Of a stretch of DNA of 64,000 nucleotides, positions 11,216 to 24,684 are shown in pieces (position 1 is the first letter of the stretch; every line of letters starts with the position of its first letter). The stretch spans positions 69,669,167 to 69,733,166 of the forward strand of contig NC_079216.1 of assembly GCF_029633865.1 (NCBI RefSeq), read 5' to 3'. The notes beneath the pieces were generated by a model. The model saw nothing but the letters and a program-made list of their open reading frames with translations, was not told the origin of the DNA and made no database searches. The position numbers and the translations under genes were made by a program. The DNA comes from Lampris incognitus (Eukaryota; Chordata; Actinopteri; Lampriformes; Lampridae).

Positions 11216-13140
11216 TATAAAAAAAATGACTTTTTCTGTTCCCCCCCCTTTTAACGTTCCATGTGGGGCTGCGACATCTAGTCCTGAGTCAAGCACCACT
11301 ACTACCCTTTGTATCAACCCTAAAAAAAAAAATCGGCAAAGGTAGTTCTTGTTGCTACAGGCACTTTTGTTGCATGAAATGTAGAAGATCCACCCAGTAG
11401 TTGTGCTAGAGTTTTATACAGGGATTGGCCAAGGCTAATTCAGGAGGTCCGCAGACAATGACAGAAAACTAGTGTATAACCCTAACCTGGCATTTAACGA
11501 GTATGAATGAATCCTGTGATTGCTGATTAGAGGTTGAAGTGATAATTCACTTAGCCCGAAGTGCTTCAATGTGGCACAGTGTGGTCCGCTAGGGTTACTT
11601 CACTAGAATTCTTTAACATACTAGGAGTAGCCAGTGTCTCTACTTCCAGAACTGCAGCTCAATTTCTTTGTCACACACACACTGCTATACTAATATAATA
11701 TACTAGACTGGGGTCACTCTGTTTTCATGAATATATAATCTGGGTCCAAGTGTTGAACATCCAAAATATTTTCAGGAAATAAAGCTTGAGCACCAAGGAG
11801 ATAAGATGGCATTTGTGTGTGACATAATTTGCATAGCTTATTTATGGAAGTAAATTTACAAATGAACACTGCAATTTGATGTACCAGGTATGACCAACTT
11901 GTACAGACCTCTCTGATTCCCAAGTCAATGTTTTTTGTTTTGTGAAAACACAAGATGTGCTTGTACAAAATATTATCAAGCAGAAATGGACTTGGAAAAA
12001 GAAAAATAATTTTGGTGCCCACCAAGGTTACAACTTAAACAATGTTCCCTGCAATTATTGCAAGGTTTGTTTTTATTGAAAAACATAATTTCTCAACAAG
12101 TAGCTATAATTTCCTATACCTTACGATGGCAAACAGGCCATCTGCAAATTGTGGTAATGTTAACAGATTAATTGTTCGTTTCGAGTTCAAGAACAAAAAT
12201 CTGAGTTGATGGATTTCAGGTTGCTAAATGTTAACTTGCTCAACACTTGGTTGTATTAATTATCTAAACACTTGTTTATTGTAACTTAGAACAGTTCGCT
12301 GTCTATGCATGGTGTGTATTACTAGCGCAGATGTAAACATAATGTTAGGCTAAACTGGGAACCTAGCTCTCTCAGCTGATTAACTCTGTTATGGAGTCAA
12401 ATGGCCAGTATGCATCTACACAGCCACTCAACTTTCATAAAAGTTGTTCAGGAAACCTAAACTCGATGGTAAAACTTACTTCAAAATGGTGCTTTCGCCG
12501 TAGGTCTGCCATAGTTGTCAGTCGCTTGCGTAACTCGTGAGCTGTGGAAATATTTTCTCATCCTCGATTTTTTTGAAAAGCAGTGTTGGATGTCAAAATA
12601 AACGCTTCTTTCAAGAAGAGATGAAATGTCAATCGGCATCAAACTGCGAATGAAGTTTTAGGATGGCATCTGGGCTGGCCTGTCGGGTGTCCAGTGCCAC
12701 CCCAGACACCCCTCTGGCTCTACCTTGATTGAGTGGAAGTTTTGTGATTGCACAGGAGCAAATTGTTGTCAATGTCTAATAAACTGGCTAACAACCGTTT
12801 TTTTATTGTTTTAATTTCGTGACCTAGCAAGCACTGAGCAGCACTCACTACCTGCTAAACATTTTTAAAGCAGTTTAAAGGTTTTATATTTCATCCAACC
12901 TGATGCAGCACACACTGAGAATACGCTAATATAAATGGCAGGGAAGCAAGGAAAACTTTCATCCTGCTGTGAGTATTGGGGGAGGATGGAGTGCCCTCTA
13001 TTGTCCAGAAACGCACACTATCTGTATGTGCTGAAGTGTAGTTGATGAGGTTTTCTTGGTGCAATATGTTTCTATCCGAGTGTCAGCCTACCTGGACTAG
13101 CAAATTGCTAATGCTCCTGCATAAAGATGGTTGTATTTAA
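11216..13140. other. Intergenic or intronic AT-rich DNA
   Basis: No coding region recognised. The minus-strand open frame at 11714-12025 has no recognisable motif and is probably chance. Confidence 0.4.
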
Positions 13141-13147
13141 TTTGCAG

Positions 13148-13609
13148 GTGCCGGAATTGATGGACTCAACACCCTCACAGAAGGGACAGCCCACAAGAAA
13201 GGTAATTAAAAACTGCTCTCTGTATGAATAAATGTAACTGAGTTTTGAGCTGCAATTGTTCAGTTATTTGGCGTTTAGTTTTATGATTGTATGGTTGACG
13301 TGTGTACAAAAGGGAAGCACTATAAAAATGCCAATGTATACATATCTAATTTATAGGTTCCAGCATCCCCGCGACCCTGAGAGCAGGATAAGCGGTTTGG
13401 ATAATCGATGCATGGATAACAAAAGAATTCATGCATTGACATATCCTTGCATTAATGTAAGCCTTGTCTTGTTCCTTGCGATTAGGTCTTGTCAAAATAT
13501 ATGGTACATTCTCTTAAAGAAGAACTTGGACGAAGACCCAGATCCAAACACAGGCCACCTCTTTATGACAGACTCTATCACAGATCTCAACAATCAGTCA
13601 CCAAGAAAT
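13148..13609 (+). CDS. Candidate two-exon host coding segment, function unknown
   Basis: Two segments have splice signals on both sides. The first, 13148-13201, is preceded by AATTTGCAG and followed by GTAATT; it is 54 nt and open in phase 0. The second, 13486-13609, follows GCGATTAG and ends at GTAAGT; it is open throughout and reads MVHSLKEELGRRPRSKHRP and then PLYDRLYHRSQQSVTKK in the same phase. A basic, charged peptide of this kind is unlikely by chance over 41 codons. The intervening intron holds a piece of a common fish repeat (CCCGCGACCCTGAGAGCAGG near 13368). I do not recognise the protein. Confidence 0.35.
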
Positions 13610-14261
13610 GTAAGTAGTTGTAGTACTCTTTAATTGTTTTTATTTTTTTGGGAGAGTGCATATTAATTAAATCATAAATAGGCCAGATTTAGCCTGTCAT
13701 GTAGTCCTACCTTAGCAATAACCAACAAACTTCATCTGAACACATTTTGCACAATTTACTAATTCACTTTCAGTTGGGTATGAATTTGAATATAATTAAG
13801 TGAAAACATCTCACATAAGCAATTACAGCTCTTTTTAAGGCTTGTTTGCTATGATTAAACTATTTGTATTTTTGATACTGGCTTATGCCTACATTCCATT
13901 TGCCCCAGCTTTTCTGTTCATGGTATAGAGATGAGTGACTTCTTCATATGGCCACATACAGCTCGCTACCCCTGCAGCAGACAGCTATTAAATGTACAAG
14001 TACTTGTTGTTCTTATTTGGTTGATGTAGTTGTTGGTTTCAAATAAGACAACTGTACTTATTTAACTGAACTTTATTTGCGCGCTCAACAGCAAGTGGCC
14101 ACAGTCTACCGAAGATTTCAACAAGTGCCTTTCACTAGCAGCGCACCTTCCTCCTAACAGGAGGGTTACTGTAAAGACTGCAGTAGAAGTGACTAACAAA
14201 ACAGGCTACTGTATTATAGGCACCAACAAAAGTTAACTTAAACTTAACTGTTGTCTCATTT

Positions 14262-14345
14262 AGGGCTGCAACTAACAACTATTTTGACAGTCGAATAACT
14301 TATTGATACAAATAATTGATTATTCAGATTATGACTCGCAGTTAC
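14262..14345 (+). repeat. Fragment of a dispersed fish repeat (GGGCTGCAACTAAC type)
   Basis: GGGCTGCAACTAACAACTAT and the following TCGAATAACTTATTGAT-type text resemble a very common teleost interspersed repeat end. Only about 80 bp are recognisable. The rest of 13620-15500 shows no feature I can support. Confidence 0.4.
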
Positions 14346-15499
14346 TCAATGGCTCTTATCTATCTGCTTTCAAATGTAGCTTGAGGTTGTTTTAGGCATG
14401 CGATAAAGATGAGACCTTCATTCAAAAATGTATTTTTTAATGAATGGTTAACTAGGACTAGTTCAGTGAAGGCAGTTGCTTGCTGGGGTGTACAACTCTG
14501 CTTCCTTTGAAGAAAGCCATCCATGGTAGCATTACAAGATCCAACAAACCCACAACTTGTTCCAATTAATTTGAATGCAACCCACATTGGGCATGCACGC
14601 ATAGACAAGTTGTAGAAATCTTAAACAAATTCAAGTATCAAATCCTCCGGTGTTCTCCAAACTTTTGTATTCGGCAGCAACACTATCTCCAGCCATACAT
14701 GTCACCATGACAACAATGCGACGTTTAAGCAAAGAATTTCCAAATGGCAGACAGGCTCTGGTTTAACATTGTAAAGTTAGGGCACATATGGAATGTGAAC
14801 AGGATGGTTGTGAATATGTCCAATGTCATTAATAATTGATTGATCAAGAGAAAATGTATTTCAAAACAGAATGTTACAGCTCATAACGTGGAGTAACATG
14901 GCTTAACACTAACATTAGCTAGCCAGCTAGCTTAACAAGACGAGTCTTCATCATACAGAGAGCCAACGTGCCACCTCTTCAGATTTTGCGTCGCATTGAT
15001 CAGTGCATAATTTCTGTTAGTTGGTTAGTAGTAGACGTAGCTCGTACTAACGGTCACATTGTGAGATGGTCATCCTAACTTTGACACTCAGACTTTTGTC
15101 CCAGGTTATCTTTGGTCGTAAGACTGGAATAATGGCCATCTTTGAACCTGTCTCGTAGTGCAACATAAGACCACTTTTAGAACCCCGACCAAACATATCG
15201 CCACGTTTAGTCATCTGAGACGGCCCAAATCGCATAGTCTGTAGGAGAGAGATAATGTTACAGAATCTTCTTTTTCCAAAAAAACACACCCAAACTCCAA
15301 ATCTGCCTGGAGACCGGAGAGCCAATCGGTAATGACCAGGACAGCCCTCCCAATGGCACGTAAACTGACGATGATGATTGCTGCCTTCAGAAACTGCAGG
15401 GGGCTATTATGAAAGTAGAGTTGTCATATATGGGGTTTTAAATTTTCAGTTAAGACAAAAACAATGTTCTTTACAAGGAAAAGAACTGATAATGAAGTA

Positions 15500-16190
15500 G
15501 AACAAATTATGTAATCAAGAATTGGAAAAGTGGAACCCTTTCAGTTTTTAAGGATATGGTTCGATGAAAGAATTGTATGCTTATCCATTCAGAAAGTAGT
15601 GGACGAAGGTACTAAATGTAATGGTGTTTAGTTGGAAGTGAATGGGGCAGATGGAACTGCTTTGAAGGCCATATAGAATGGTTTATTTTGGTCAGTATTA
15701 GATTATGGCTGTGTAGTGTATGGGTCAGCAGCCAACATTGGGGAAAAGAAATGAGATAAGGTGCATTTAAAACAAGCCCAACAGCAGCATTACAGGTAGA
15801 AATGGGAGACAGGCCACTAGAAATGAGAAGGATAGTTATCCTTGAACTACTGGGCTAATTTACAGGGCCATAGTCAGGATCATCCAACACTAGACACTTC
15901 AGTCCCTTGTTGGGAAAAGGAGAGAAGGGAAACAAAAAGCTTTGGATGGACAATGACACGGAAAGCAATAGAATTTGAAGTAGATCAATTAAACATTGAG
16001 CCAACACTATCTTTGCCAGCAATACTGCCTCGGATACTTCCAGATTCCTCAGAGTTCCCGTTATTAGAAAAGAACAAATGTAAGGATTTGAATTCTGATT
16101 GACATAAAATACAGGCTTACACTGATAATTACACAGTTGCATCCAGATTTATACGGATGCATCAAACGGGTCAGTAAATAATCAAGATGG
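15500..16190 (+). pseudogene. I/Nimb-type LINE relic: end of RT and start of RNase H
   Basis: Translating across frames gives SVLDYGCVVYGSAANIG, then HLKQAQQQHYR, EMGDRPLEMRR and YWANLQGHSQDHPTL. Next come CWEKERRETKSFGWTMT and a long divergent tail, and finally IYTDASNGSVNNQDGL at about 16150. This is the order seen in I-clade (Nimb-like) fish LINEs, where the RT thumb region is followed by a linker and an RNase H domain beginning YTDAS. Stops and frameshifts are frequent and the RT core is missing on the left, so it is a dead 5'-truncated fragment abutting the satellite block. Confidence 0.6.
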
Positions 16191-19100
16191 GTTGTGAATT
16201 GTAAAGAAGAAACATCCAAATTTACCGTATCCTTAATCCATCAAACTCTATCCACATCCCTAATTCTGGGGGTATCTCCAAGCCAGCACTGGCGGAGGCC
16301 CTCTGGTGACACGCGCTGGCCCGGGCATTCAACCCTTAACTTTCACTCCGAGAAGGTCAGTATTATCCATCAGAAATGCCATTGCCATGGTTCGCTTGCC
16401 TACTGTGAAGAGTTAGTCTCTGTTGCTGTGGTGTTCTTTGTAGGATTGTCTACCTGAGCAAGTAAAATCTTACCCTAACAAAAACCCAACCCAAAAGTGT
16501 GGAAAGATCCCGCAATTAATTTTATCCAAAACTCACTCTGAGAAGCTCAAGACTTTACATAAGAAATGCCATTGCCGTCGTTAGCTTGGCTACTGTGAAC
16601 TACTCTTTTGCTGTGGTATTGTCTGCGTGAGCAGATAAATCCCGTACCCTAACCCAACCGAATCGTGTAGAAGGGGGCATCCGTTAATTTTATCCAAAAC
16701 TATCACTCTGAGAAGCTCAGTGCATTATAAATGCCGTTACCGTGGTTAGCTTGGCTACCGTGAAGAGTTAGCCTCTGTTGCTGTGGTATTCTCTGTGCGA
16801 TTGACTGCCCAAGCTGATAAAACGCTTACACTAATCGAAATATGTAGAAAGAGCCGTCCGTTAATTTTATCCAAAACTTTCATTCCGAGAAGCTTGGTAC
16901 TTTCCATCCGCATTGCCATAATTAGCTTGGCTACGATGAAGATTTGGTCTCTGTTGCTGTGGGATTTCTGAGGGATTGTTCGACTAAACGGATAAAACCC
17001 TTGCCCTAAGTGAAACATGTAGAAAGCACTTCAGTAATTTTATCCAAAACTTTCACTCTGAGAGGCTTGGTACTTTCCATCAGAAATGCCATTGCCGTGG
17101 TTAGTTTGGCTACTGCGAAGAGTTGGCCTCTGTTGCTGTGGTATTCTCTGTGCAATTGTCTGCCTGAGCTGATAAAACCCATACCCTAAGCGAAACATGT
17201 AGAAAGAGCCATCTTGTTCTACATCTTTCAGTCAGGGTTGGTGAAGGGTTATGGTCAGCAACAAAGACGGTCTGCCTGTGCAGATAAAACCCTTACAACT
17301 AAGCGAAACATGTAGACAAAACCGTCAATTTTATCCAAAGCTTTTATTCTGAGAAGCTTCGTACTTTCCATCAGAAATGCCATTGCTGTGGTTAGCTTGG
17401 CTACTGCGAAGAGTTAGACTCTGTTGCTGTGGTATTCTCTGTGCCATTGTCTGCCTGAGCTGATAAAACCCTTAAAACTAAGACAAACATGTAGAAAGAG
17501 GCGTCCATTAATTTTAGCTAAAACTTACTCCGAGAGGTTTGGTACTTTCCATCAGAAATGCCATTGCCGTGGTTAGCCTTGGCTACTGCAAAGAGTTGGT
17601 CTCTTTTGCTGTGGTAATCTGTGCGACTGTCTGCCTGAGCTGATAAAACCCTTATGCTAACCAAAACATTGTAGAAAGAGCATACGTTAAGATCCAAAGC
17701 TGTCGCTCCCATTCCCATGGTGAGCTTTGCTACTGAGAAGATTTAGTCTCTGTTGCTGTGACATTGTTTGCCTGAGCAGATAAAACCCTTACCTAATCCC
17801 AAACCCTACCTCAACCAAAACATGAAGAAAGTCATCAGTTAATTTGATGCAAAATGGTGACTAAGAGAAACTAGGTACTTTATTTCAGAATTGTCATTGC
17901 TGTGTTTAGCTTGCCTACTGCTAAGTGTTAGTCTCTGTTGTTGTGGGATTGTCTGCCTGAGCTGATAAAACCCTTACACTAAGCGAAATATGTAGGAAGA
18001 GCTGTCCAGTAATTTTATCTAAAACTTTAACTCCGAGAATCTTGGTACTTCAGTAATGCCATTGCCCTGGTTTGCTTGGCTACCACAAAGAGTTAGTATC
18101 TGTTGCTATTGTCCGACTGAACAGATAAAACCCTTACACTAAGTGAAACATGTAGAAAGAGCCGTCCAGTAATTTTATCCAAAACTTTCACTCCGAGGAG
18201 CTTGGTACTTTCCATCAGTAATGCAATTGCCGTAGTCAGCTTGGCTACTACGAAGAGTTGGACTCTGTTGCTGTGGTGTTCTCTGTGTGATTGTCTGCCT
18301 GAGCTGATAAAACCCTTACAGTAAGCGAAATATGTAGACGGTGCCGTCCATTAATGTTATCCAAAACTTTTACTCCGAGAAGCTTGGTACTTTCCATCAG
18401 AAATGCCATTGCTGTGGTTAGCTTGGCTGTTGTGAAGAGTTGGACTCTGTTGCTGTGGTATTGTCTGCCTGAGCTGATAAAACCCTTACAACTAAGACAA
18501 ACATGTAGAAAGAGCCGTCCATTAATTTTAGCTAAAATTTAGTCTGGGAGGTTTGGTACTTTACATCAGAAATGCCATTGGCATGGTTAGGCTTGGCTAC
18601 TGCTAAGAGTTATTCTCTTTTGTTGTGGGATTGTCTGGCTGAGTAGATAAAACCCTTACCCTACCTCAAGCGAAACATGTAGATAGCGATGTCCGTTAAT
18701 TTTACGCAAAAATTTTACTCTGAGAAGCTGTGTACTTTCCATCAGAAATACCATTACCGTGGTTAGCGTGGCTACCGCGACGAGTTAGTCTCTATTGCTG
18801 TGGTATTCTGTGTAGGATTGTCTGCCAGAGCAGATAAAACCCTTAGCCCAACCGTAACTGAAAGATATTAAGCCATCAGTTGAGTTTATCCAATCCTAAT
18901 TTCGGGGATAATTTCTTTAGTTCTTATATTGAGAAATGTTTTTCTAAAGTGTGAGTCCCTTCACCCACGATGATGAGCCTGGGGTGCTTCTCCCTGAGCG
19001 CAAAGCAGGTACAGAGAAGTGGTTTAATCACTCACTATGTGCTTTTGGTGACCGTTCAGTGTTGCTTTTATGGGGTTATCAAGTGAAGGACCATGTTCTG

Positions 19101-20686
19101 TGTGGTAAAAAGGAGGGGAAAATGTAGAAATTCATCAATTTTATCCAAACCTATCCCTAAACCTTAGTCCTAACCCTAAAAACATTAAATTACAATTGCA
19201 GAAGTGCAATTCAATTAAAAAAAACACTTTATTGCTCAAAACACTAAGTTTTCAAGTTTAAAACAGGATAAACTAATCAAGAGAGAAGACCATGGGAGAT
19301 CAATTGTAAAGAATAAACAACCTCCAAATTGACCCTAAACCTGGGGGTATCTGTTATCCAGTATTTGGGCATTTGGCATTCAACCATAATCTTACCTTTC
19401 ACTAGGAGAAGCCTAGTATTTCCCATCCAAATTGCCATGGTTGACGTGGCTAACATGAAGAATTAGTCTGTCGCTGTGGTGTTTTCTGTGGGATTTTCTG
19501 CCTGAGCAGGTAAAACCTTTACCCTATCTTCACACCGAAAAACTCTGTACTTTCCATCAGAAATGCCATTGCAATGGTTAGCTTGGCAACCGCCAAAACG
19601 GTCTCTGTTGCTATGGTGTTCTTTGTGGGATTAATTCTTAGCAGGAGTCAAGCTAACTACGGCAATGGTATTTTTGGTGGAAAATACTGACTGTCTCGGA
19701 GCCTTAGGTTTGGATATAATTAACGGATGGCTCTTTCTACATCTTTATGTACTGGTTGTGATAGGTTTAGTATGAGTTTTATCTGCTCAGGCAGACAGTC
19801 TCTGTTGCTGTGGTATTCTCTGTGGGACTACATTTGAGTAGGAAAAACCCTCATCGTAACCCTAATCCTACGCTAACCCTTGCCGAAAGATGTATAAAGA
19901 GACCTCCGTTAAGTTCATCCAAAACTTTCATTTCAAGAAGCTCGGTACTTTCCATCAGAAATGCCATTTCCATCGAAATCTTGCCTATCGCTATATTAGT
20001 CTCCTCTTGCTGTGGTATTGTTTGTGGGATTAAGCCTTGGCGGTAGCCAAGCTAACCACAGCAATGGCATTTCTGATATAAAGTACCGAGCTCCTCCGAG
20101 TGAAAGTTTTGGATGAACTTAACGGATGGCTCTTTCTACATCTTTCGGTTAAGGTTTTATCTGGTAAGGAAGACAATCCCAAAGAGTACCTCAGCAACAG
20201 AGACTGTCTGCCTATGCAGTTAAAATCCTTATATTAAACCTATCCCAGGCCTTACTTTCCATCTGAAATGCCATTACTGTGGTTGGGTTGGCAACCGCCA
20301 AGACGGTCTCTGTTGCTATGGTATTCTCTGTGGGATTGTCTGCCTCAGTAGATAAAAACCGAATCCCAGCCTTAACTGAAAGACCCGTCTGTCAAGTTTA
20401 TGCAAACTTAACCCTAACCAAGAGATTCAGAAGACGATACTTTGAGCGATAATGTCTGTCGTTCTTGTAAAATGTTTCAAGTGTGAGTTCTGCCACCCAC
20501 GATGATGAGCTGCGGTGCTTCTTCCTGAGCATGAAGCAGGTACAGAGAAGTGGTTTAATAACAAGCGGTGTGCTTTTGAGGCAAGAAGCGTGCTTTGATC
20601 GGTAAACTGGAGGAAACTATCAATTTTATTTAAACCTAACCCTAAAAACAAACTGCCATAGCAATTAACTTTAATTAAAAAAAAAT

Positions 20687-21058
20687 TTGGTAACACTTTA
20701 GTATGGGGAACATATTCTAAGTAACAAACTTAATTTATAGTAATTTAACACTTGTAGTTTTGTTATGTAAGAACAGACCATATTCATTGTGTTAGTAAGG
20801 GAGAATAACTCTTCTTGTGGTACTACCACCTTATAAAGTCCATACTAAGCAGAGCATATTGAGATGGTACTACTAATAAACAATAATTCTGAGGTTATAG
20901 AGGGAAAACTCAGTTAATGGCTCACTGGTTGTATAAGGCCATGCAGAATAAGGCAATGAGTATGTAATAATGACCAATTAAGAGCCAATATGTTAATTTG
21001 CATGCAAATAAGCACCTAATTAATGGTGACTACGTTCCCCATACTAAAGTGTTATCAA
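20687..21058. mobile_element. MITE, 372 bp, with 25-bp terminal inverted repeats
   Basis: The left end TTGGTAACACTTTAGTATGG and the right end (reverse complement TTGATAACACTTTAGTATGG) match at 24 of 25 positions (20687-20711 against 21034-21058). The interior is AT-rich and non-coding. It interrupts the A-rich end of the satellite end block. No clear target-site duplication is visible because both flanks are A/T-rich. The terminal sequence resembles common teleost MITEs starting GGTAACACTTTA. Confidence 0.8.
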
Positions 21059-22889
21059 CATTTTTTTATAATGCTCCAAACCTCACCAACAATTTTTCAA
21101 GTTTAACACGGGATAAATTAATAAAGATGCAAGACAGTGGTAGATGAGTTGTAAAGAAGAAAAAACATTCAAATTGAACCCATCAATCTCCCCATAACCC
21201 TAATATTGGGGGTGTCTCCAAGCCAGCACTCGGACACTGTCCGCTCGAGCAGGTAAAACTTTACCCTAACCCAAACTCTACCTCAACCGTAACATGTAGT
21301 AAGAACCATCCGTTGATTTGATCCAAAACCTTTACTACGAGACGCTCATTACTCTTAATCAGAAATGAGAAGGCTGTGGTTAGTTTGGTGACCGTGCAGT
21401 TATTCTCTGTGCGATTGTTTGCCTGAGCAGATTAAACCCTTTCACTAACCCAGCCCTAACCGAAATACGTAGAAAGACACACCTGTTAATTTTATCAAAA
21501 CTTTTCACTCGGAGAAACTCGGGTTCTTTCCTTCAGAAATGCTATTGCTGTGGTTAGCTTGACTACCACAAAAAGTCAGTCTCTGTTGTTGTGGTATTGC
21601 TGCGGGGTTGTCTGCCTGAGCAGATAAAACCCATTACTCTTAAGTGAAACATGTAGAAAGAGCCATCCGTTAATTTTATCCGAGACTGTTCCTCCGAGAA
21701 GCTCTGTACTTTCCATCTGAAATGCCATTTACGTGGTTAGCTTGTCTAGCGAAGTTCTCTGTTGCAGTGGTATTCTCTGTAGGATTTTTGGCCTGAGCAG
21801 ATAAAACCCATTACTCTTAAGTGAAACCTGTAGAAAGAGTTGTCCGTTAATTTTAACTGAAACTATCACTCCGAGAAGCTTGGTACTTTTCATCAGAAAT
21901 GCCATTGCCATGGTTAGCTTGGCTACCACGAAGAGTTGGTGTCTGTTGCTGTGGGATCGATTTGCCTGAGCTGATAAAACCCTTACCGTAACCCTATCCC
22001 AAACTTGACCAAAAGATGTAGAAAGAGCCAACCCTTAATTTTATCCAAAAGTTTTACTCCGAGAAGCGCTGTACTTTTCCTCTGAAATGCCACTGCCATG
22101 GTTGGATTATGTATGCGAAGGTATTCTCTCTTGCAGTGGTATTCTGTAGGATTTTCTGCCTGAACAGGTAAAACCTGTACCCTACCCAAACATGTACCAA
22201 GAGCATATGTTAATTTTATCCAAAACTATCACTCTGAGAAGCTCGGTACCTTCCATCAGAAATGCCATTGCCGTGGTTAGCTTTGCTACCATGAAGAGTT
22301 AGTCTCTTTTGCTGTGGGATTTTCTGCCTGAGTAAGTAAAACCCTAACCAAACTGAAATGCGTAGAGAGAGCATACGTTAATGTTATCAGAAACTATCAC
22401 TCCTAGAAGCTTGGCACTTTTCATCAGAAATGACATTGCTGTGCATAGCCTGGCTACTGCTTAGTTGGTCTCTGTGGTGTTCTGTGCGGTTGTCTGCCTG
22501 AGCTGATAAACCCCTACCCTAAGCAAGACATGTCGAAAGAGCCATCCGTTAATTTTATTCTCTTTTCACTCCGTGAAGCTCGGTACTTTCTGTCTGAAAT
22601 GCCATTGTTGTGGTTGGTTCGGCTTTCGCAAAGAGTTGATCTCTGTTGCTGTGGGATGGTCTGCCTGAACCGATAAAACACTTACCCTAACCCAACCGAA
22701 ACGTGTAGAAAGCCATCTGTTAATTTTATCCAAAACTATCACTCCATGAAGCTCTGTACTTTCCATCAGAAATGTCTTTGCCATGGTTAGTTTGGCAACT
22801 GTGAAGAGGTAGTCGCTGTTGCTGAGGTATTGTCTGCCTGAGCAGATAAAACTCTTAGCCTAACTCATCCCTAACCGAAAGATGTAGAA

Positions 22890-23096
22890 AGAGCCATCTT
22901 TTTTTTCTTAGTTTTTTTTCACAATAATAAAACATATAAACAAGTATTTCAGTTTGAAATAACATGGACATTAAATGAGAATGCGAACGAAACAAGCACA
23001 ACCAGACCGAAAATAAATAAAAGATAGGAGAGACATAATGAAAGGAGGAAAAAACAAACAAAAGAAGAAAAAACATGACTGTGAGCCATCTTCTAA
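22890..23096 (-). mobile_element. Short retrotransposon insertion with target-site duplication
   Basis: A ~190-bp stretch interrupts a satellite monomer and is flanked on both sides by GAGCCATCTT (about 22891-22900 and 23086-23095). Read on the minus strand it ends in a run of A, as a 5'-truncated LINE or processed RNA would. The source family is not recognisable from this length. Confidence 0.5.
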
Positions 23097-24129
23097 TTTT
23101 ATCCAAACGTTTCACTCAGAAAAGGTCAGTACTTTCCCTCAGAAATGACTTTGTCATGGATAGCTTGGCTACTGTCAAGAGTTATTCTGTTGTATTTTTT
23201 TGTGGGATTGTCTGACTGAGCAGATAATCCCAAACCCTACCTCAAGTGAAACATGTAGAAAGCGCTGTCTGTTAATTTTATGCAAAACTTTTACTCTGAA
23301 AAGCTCGGTTCTTTGTGTGGGGTACTTGGGATTTAGTAGCCCCCCATCTATTTTTTATTTTACTTACCTTCATTGACCACTCACTACTAGTAAAGAGGGA
23401 ATTGTCTGCTGTGTTGTTGTGATAGCCGGTTCTCGCCACAGGAGGGCACTGCAGGTTAATTGCTTCTAGCCTGTGTGAAGTAGTGCTGGCTCTCGCGGTG
23501 CACTCTGGGACATTCGGGTAGAGTCGTCAGATGAGTGTTGCCGTTCGTATAGTTAGCCATGCTCTGAAAACGTGTCCTCTGTAATGTCTATTTGACAGAT
23601 GGAGTAAAACAACAAAAACACCAGCCCTTGTAAGTGTCATTCTTATCAAGTGTGCTACATTTGCTTTAGAAATGCCATTGCCATGGATAGCTTGGCTATC
23701 GCGATGAGTTAGTCTGTATTGCTGTGGCTCTGTAGGATTGTCTGCCAGAGCAGATGGAACCCTTATCCCAATGCTAACTGAAAGATATAGAGCCACCTGT
23801 TAGGTTTATCTACACCTCATCCTAATTTCGGGGATAATTTCTTTAGTTCTCATATTGAGAAATGTTTTTCTAAAGTGTGTCCCGCCACCCACAATGATGA
23901 GCTGGGGTGCTTCTTCCTGAGTGCGAAGCAGGTACAGAGAAGTGGTTTAATCACAAGCTCTGTGCTTTTGGTGACCGTTCAGTGTTCCTTTTATGGGAGC
24001 ATCAAGGGAAGGAGCATGTTCTGAGTGGTAAAAAGGGGAAAAAAAATGCAAGAATTCATCAATTTTATCTAAACCTTAGTCCTAACCTTAAACATTAAAT
24101 TGCAGAAAAGTACAATTAAAAAAAAACAC

Positions 24130-24430
24130 ACTCACTCATTAATTTGGTATATAAAATTTGTTGCTATATAAAAATCCCAAAATACAACCCAACAGGCTTG
24201 AAAACATAGGAATTGACACCAAGATCAATCGAGCCAAAAAACAAAACCTATTAAAAAAAAAAAAGCCATCTTTGGAGGCTAATCTGACAGCCATCTTGAA
24301 AAATGGCCTCCATCTTGGATTTTCAAGTAGCCAATCGGACAGATTTGATCGGAAGCCTGTGGAGAAGAATGCACCAAATTTCATGCTTGTATCATAATTT
24401 GCACAATTCCACTCGTTTGGCTTTATCCGC
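24130..24430. other. Unclassified repeat-like segment
   Basis: Contains an A12 run and a CCATCTTGAAAAATGG short hairpin near 24292-24307. Followed by ATTTCATGCTTGTATCATAA and TTTGGCTTTATCCGCTCCAC, wording that recalls a dispersed fish repeat. No coding potential. Confidence 0.3.
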
Positions 24431-24684
24431 TCCACTATAACCCAAAACCTACCTCAACCCTAACATGTAGAAAGAGCCATCTGTACACTTTATCCAAAAC
24501 TGTCACTCCGAGAAGCTTGGTACTTCCCATCAGAAATGCCATTGTTAACTTAAGAGTTCGTCTTTGTTGTTGTGATATCTTACAGTATACCCACCAGCAA
24601 CAAGCTCCCCTCACTACACATACCCAAATAGTGCCCAAACAAATTTTAACAAAAATCAGCGTCCCCCAAAAATACTTTGGGGGA

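Larger units (their letters stand above)
16190..24130 (+). repeat. Higher-order satellite: ~160-180-bp monomers between conserved blocks
   Basis: A monomer containing TTAATTTTATCCAAAACTTT, GAGAAGCTTGGTACTTTCCA, TCAGAAATGCCATTGC, TCTGTTGCTGTGGTATTCTC, GATAAAACCCTTACCCTAA and ACATGTAGAAAGAGCC recurs every ~160-180 bp (tactttcc landmarks at 16898, 17071, 17362, 17543, 18206, 18388, 18557, 18732). Groups of monomers lie between a start block (GTAAAGAAGAAA to TCTCCAAGCCAGCACT; 16190, 19290, 21140) and an end block (ATTTCGGGGATAATTT to the A-rich run; 18890, 20400, 23825). This gives three higher-order units of about 3.1, 1.9 and 3.0 kb. Monomers at about 19640-19790 and 20030-20180 are inverted. 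Isolated monomers also occur at 24430-24570. Confidence 0.85.
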
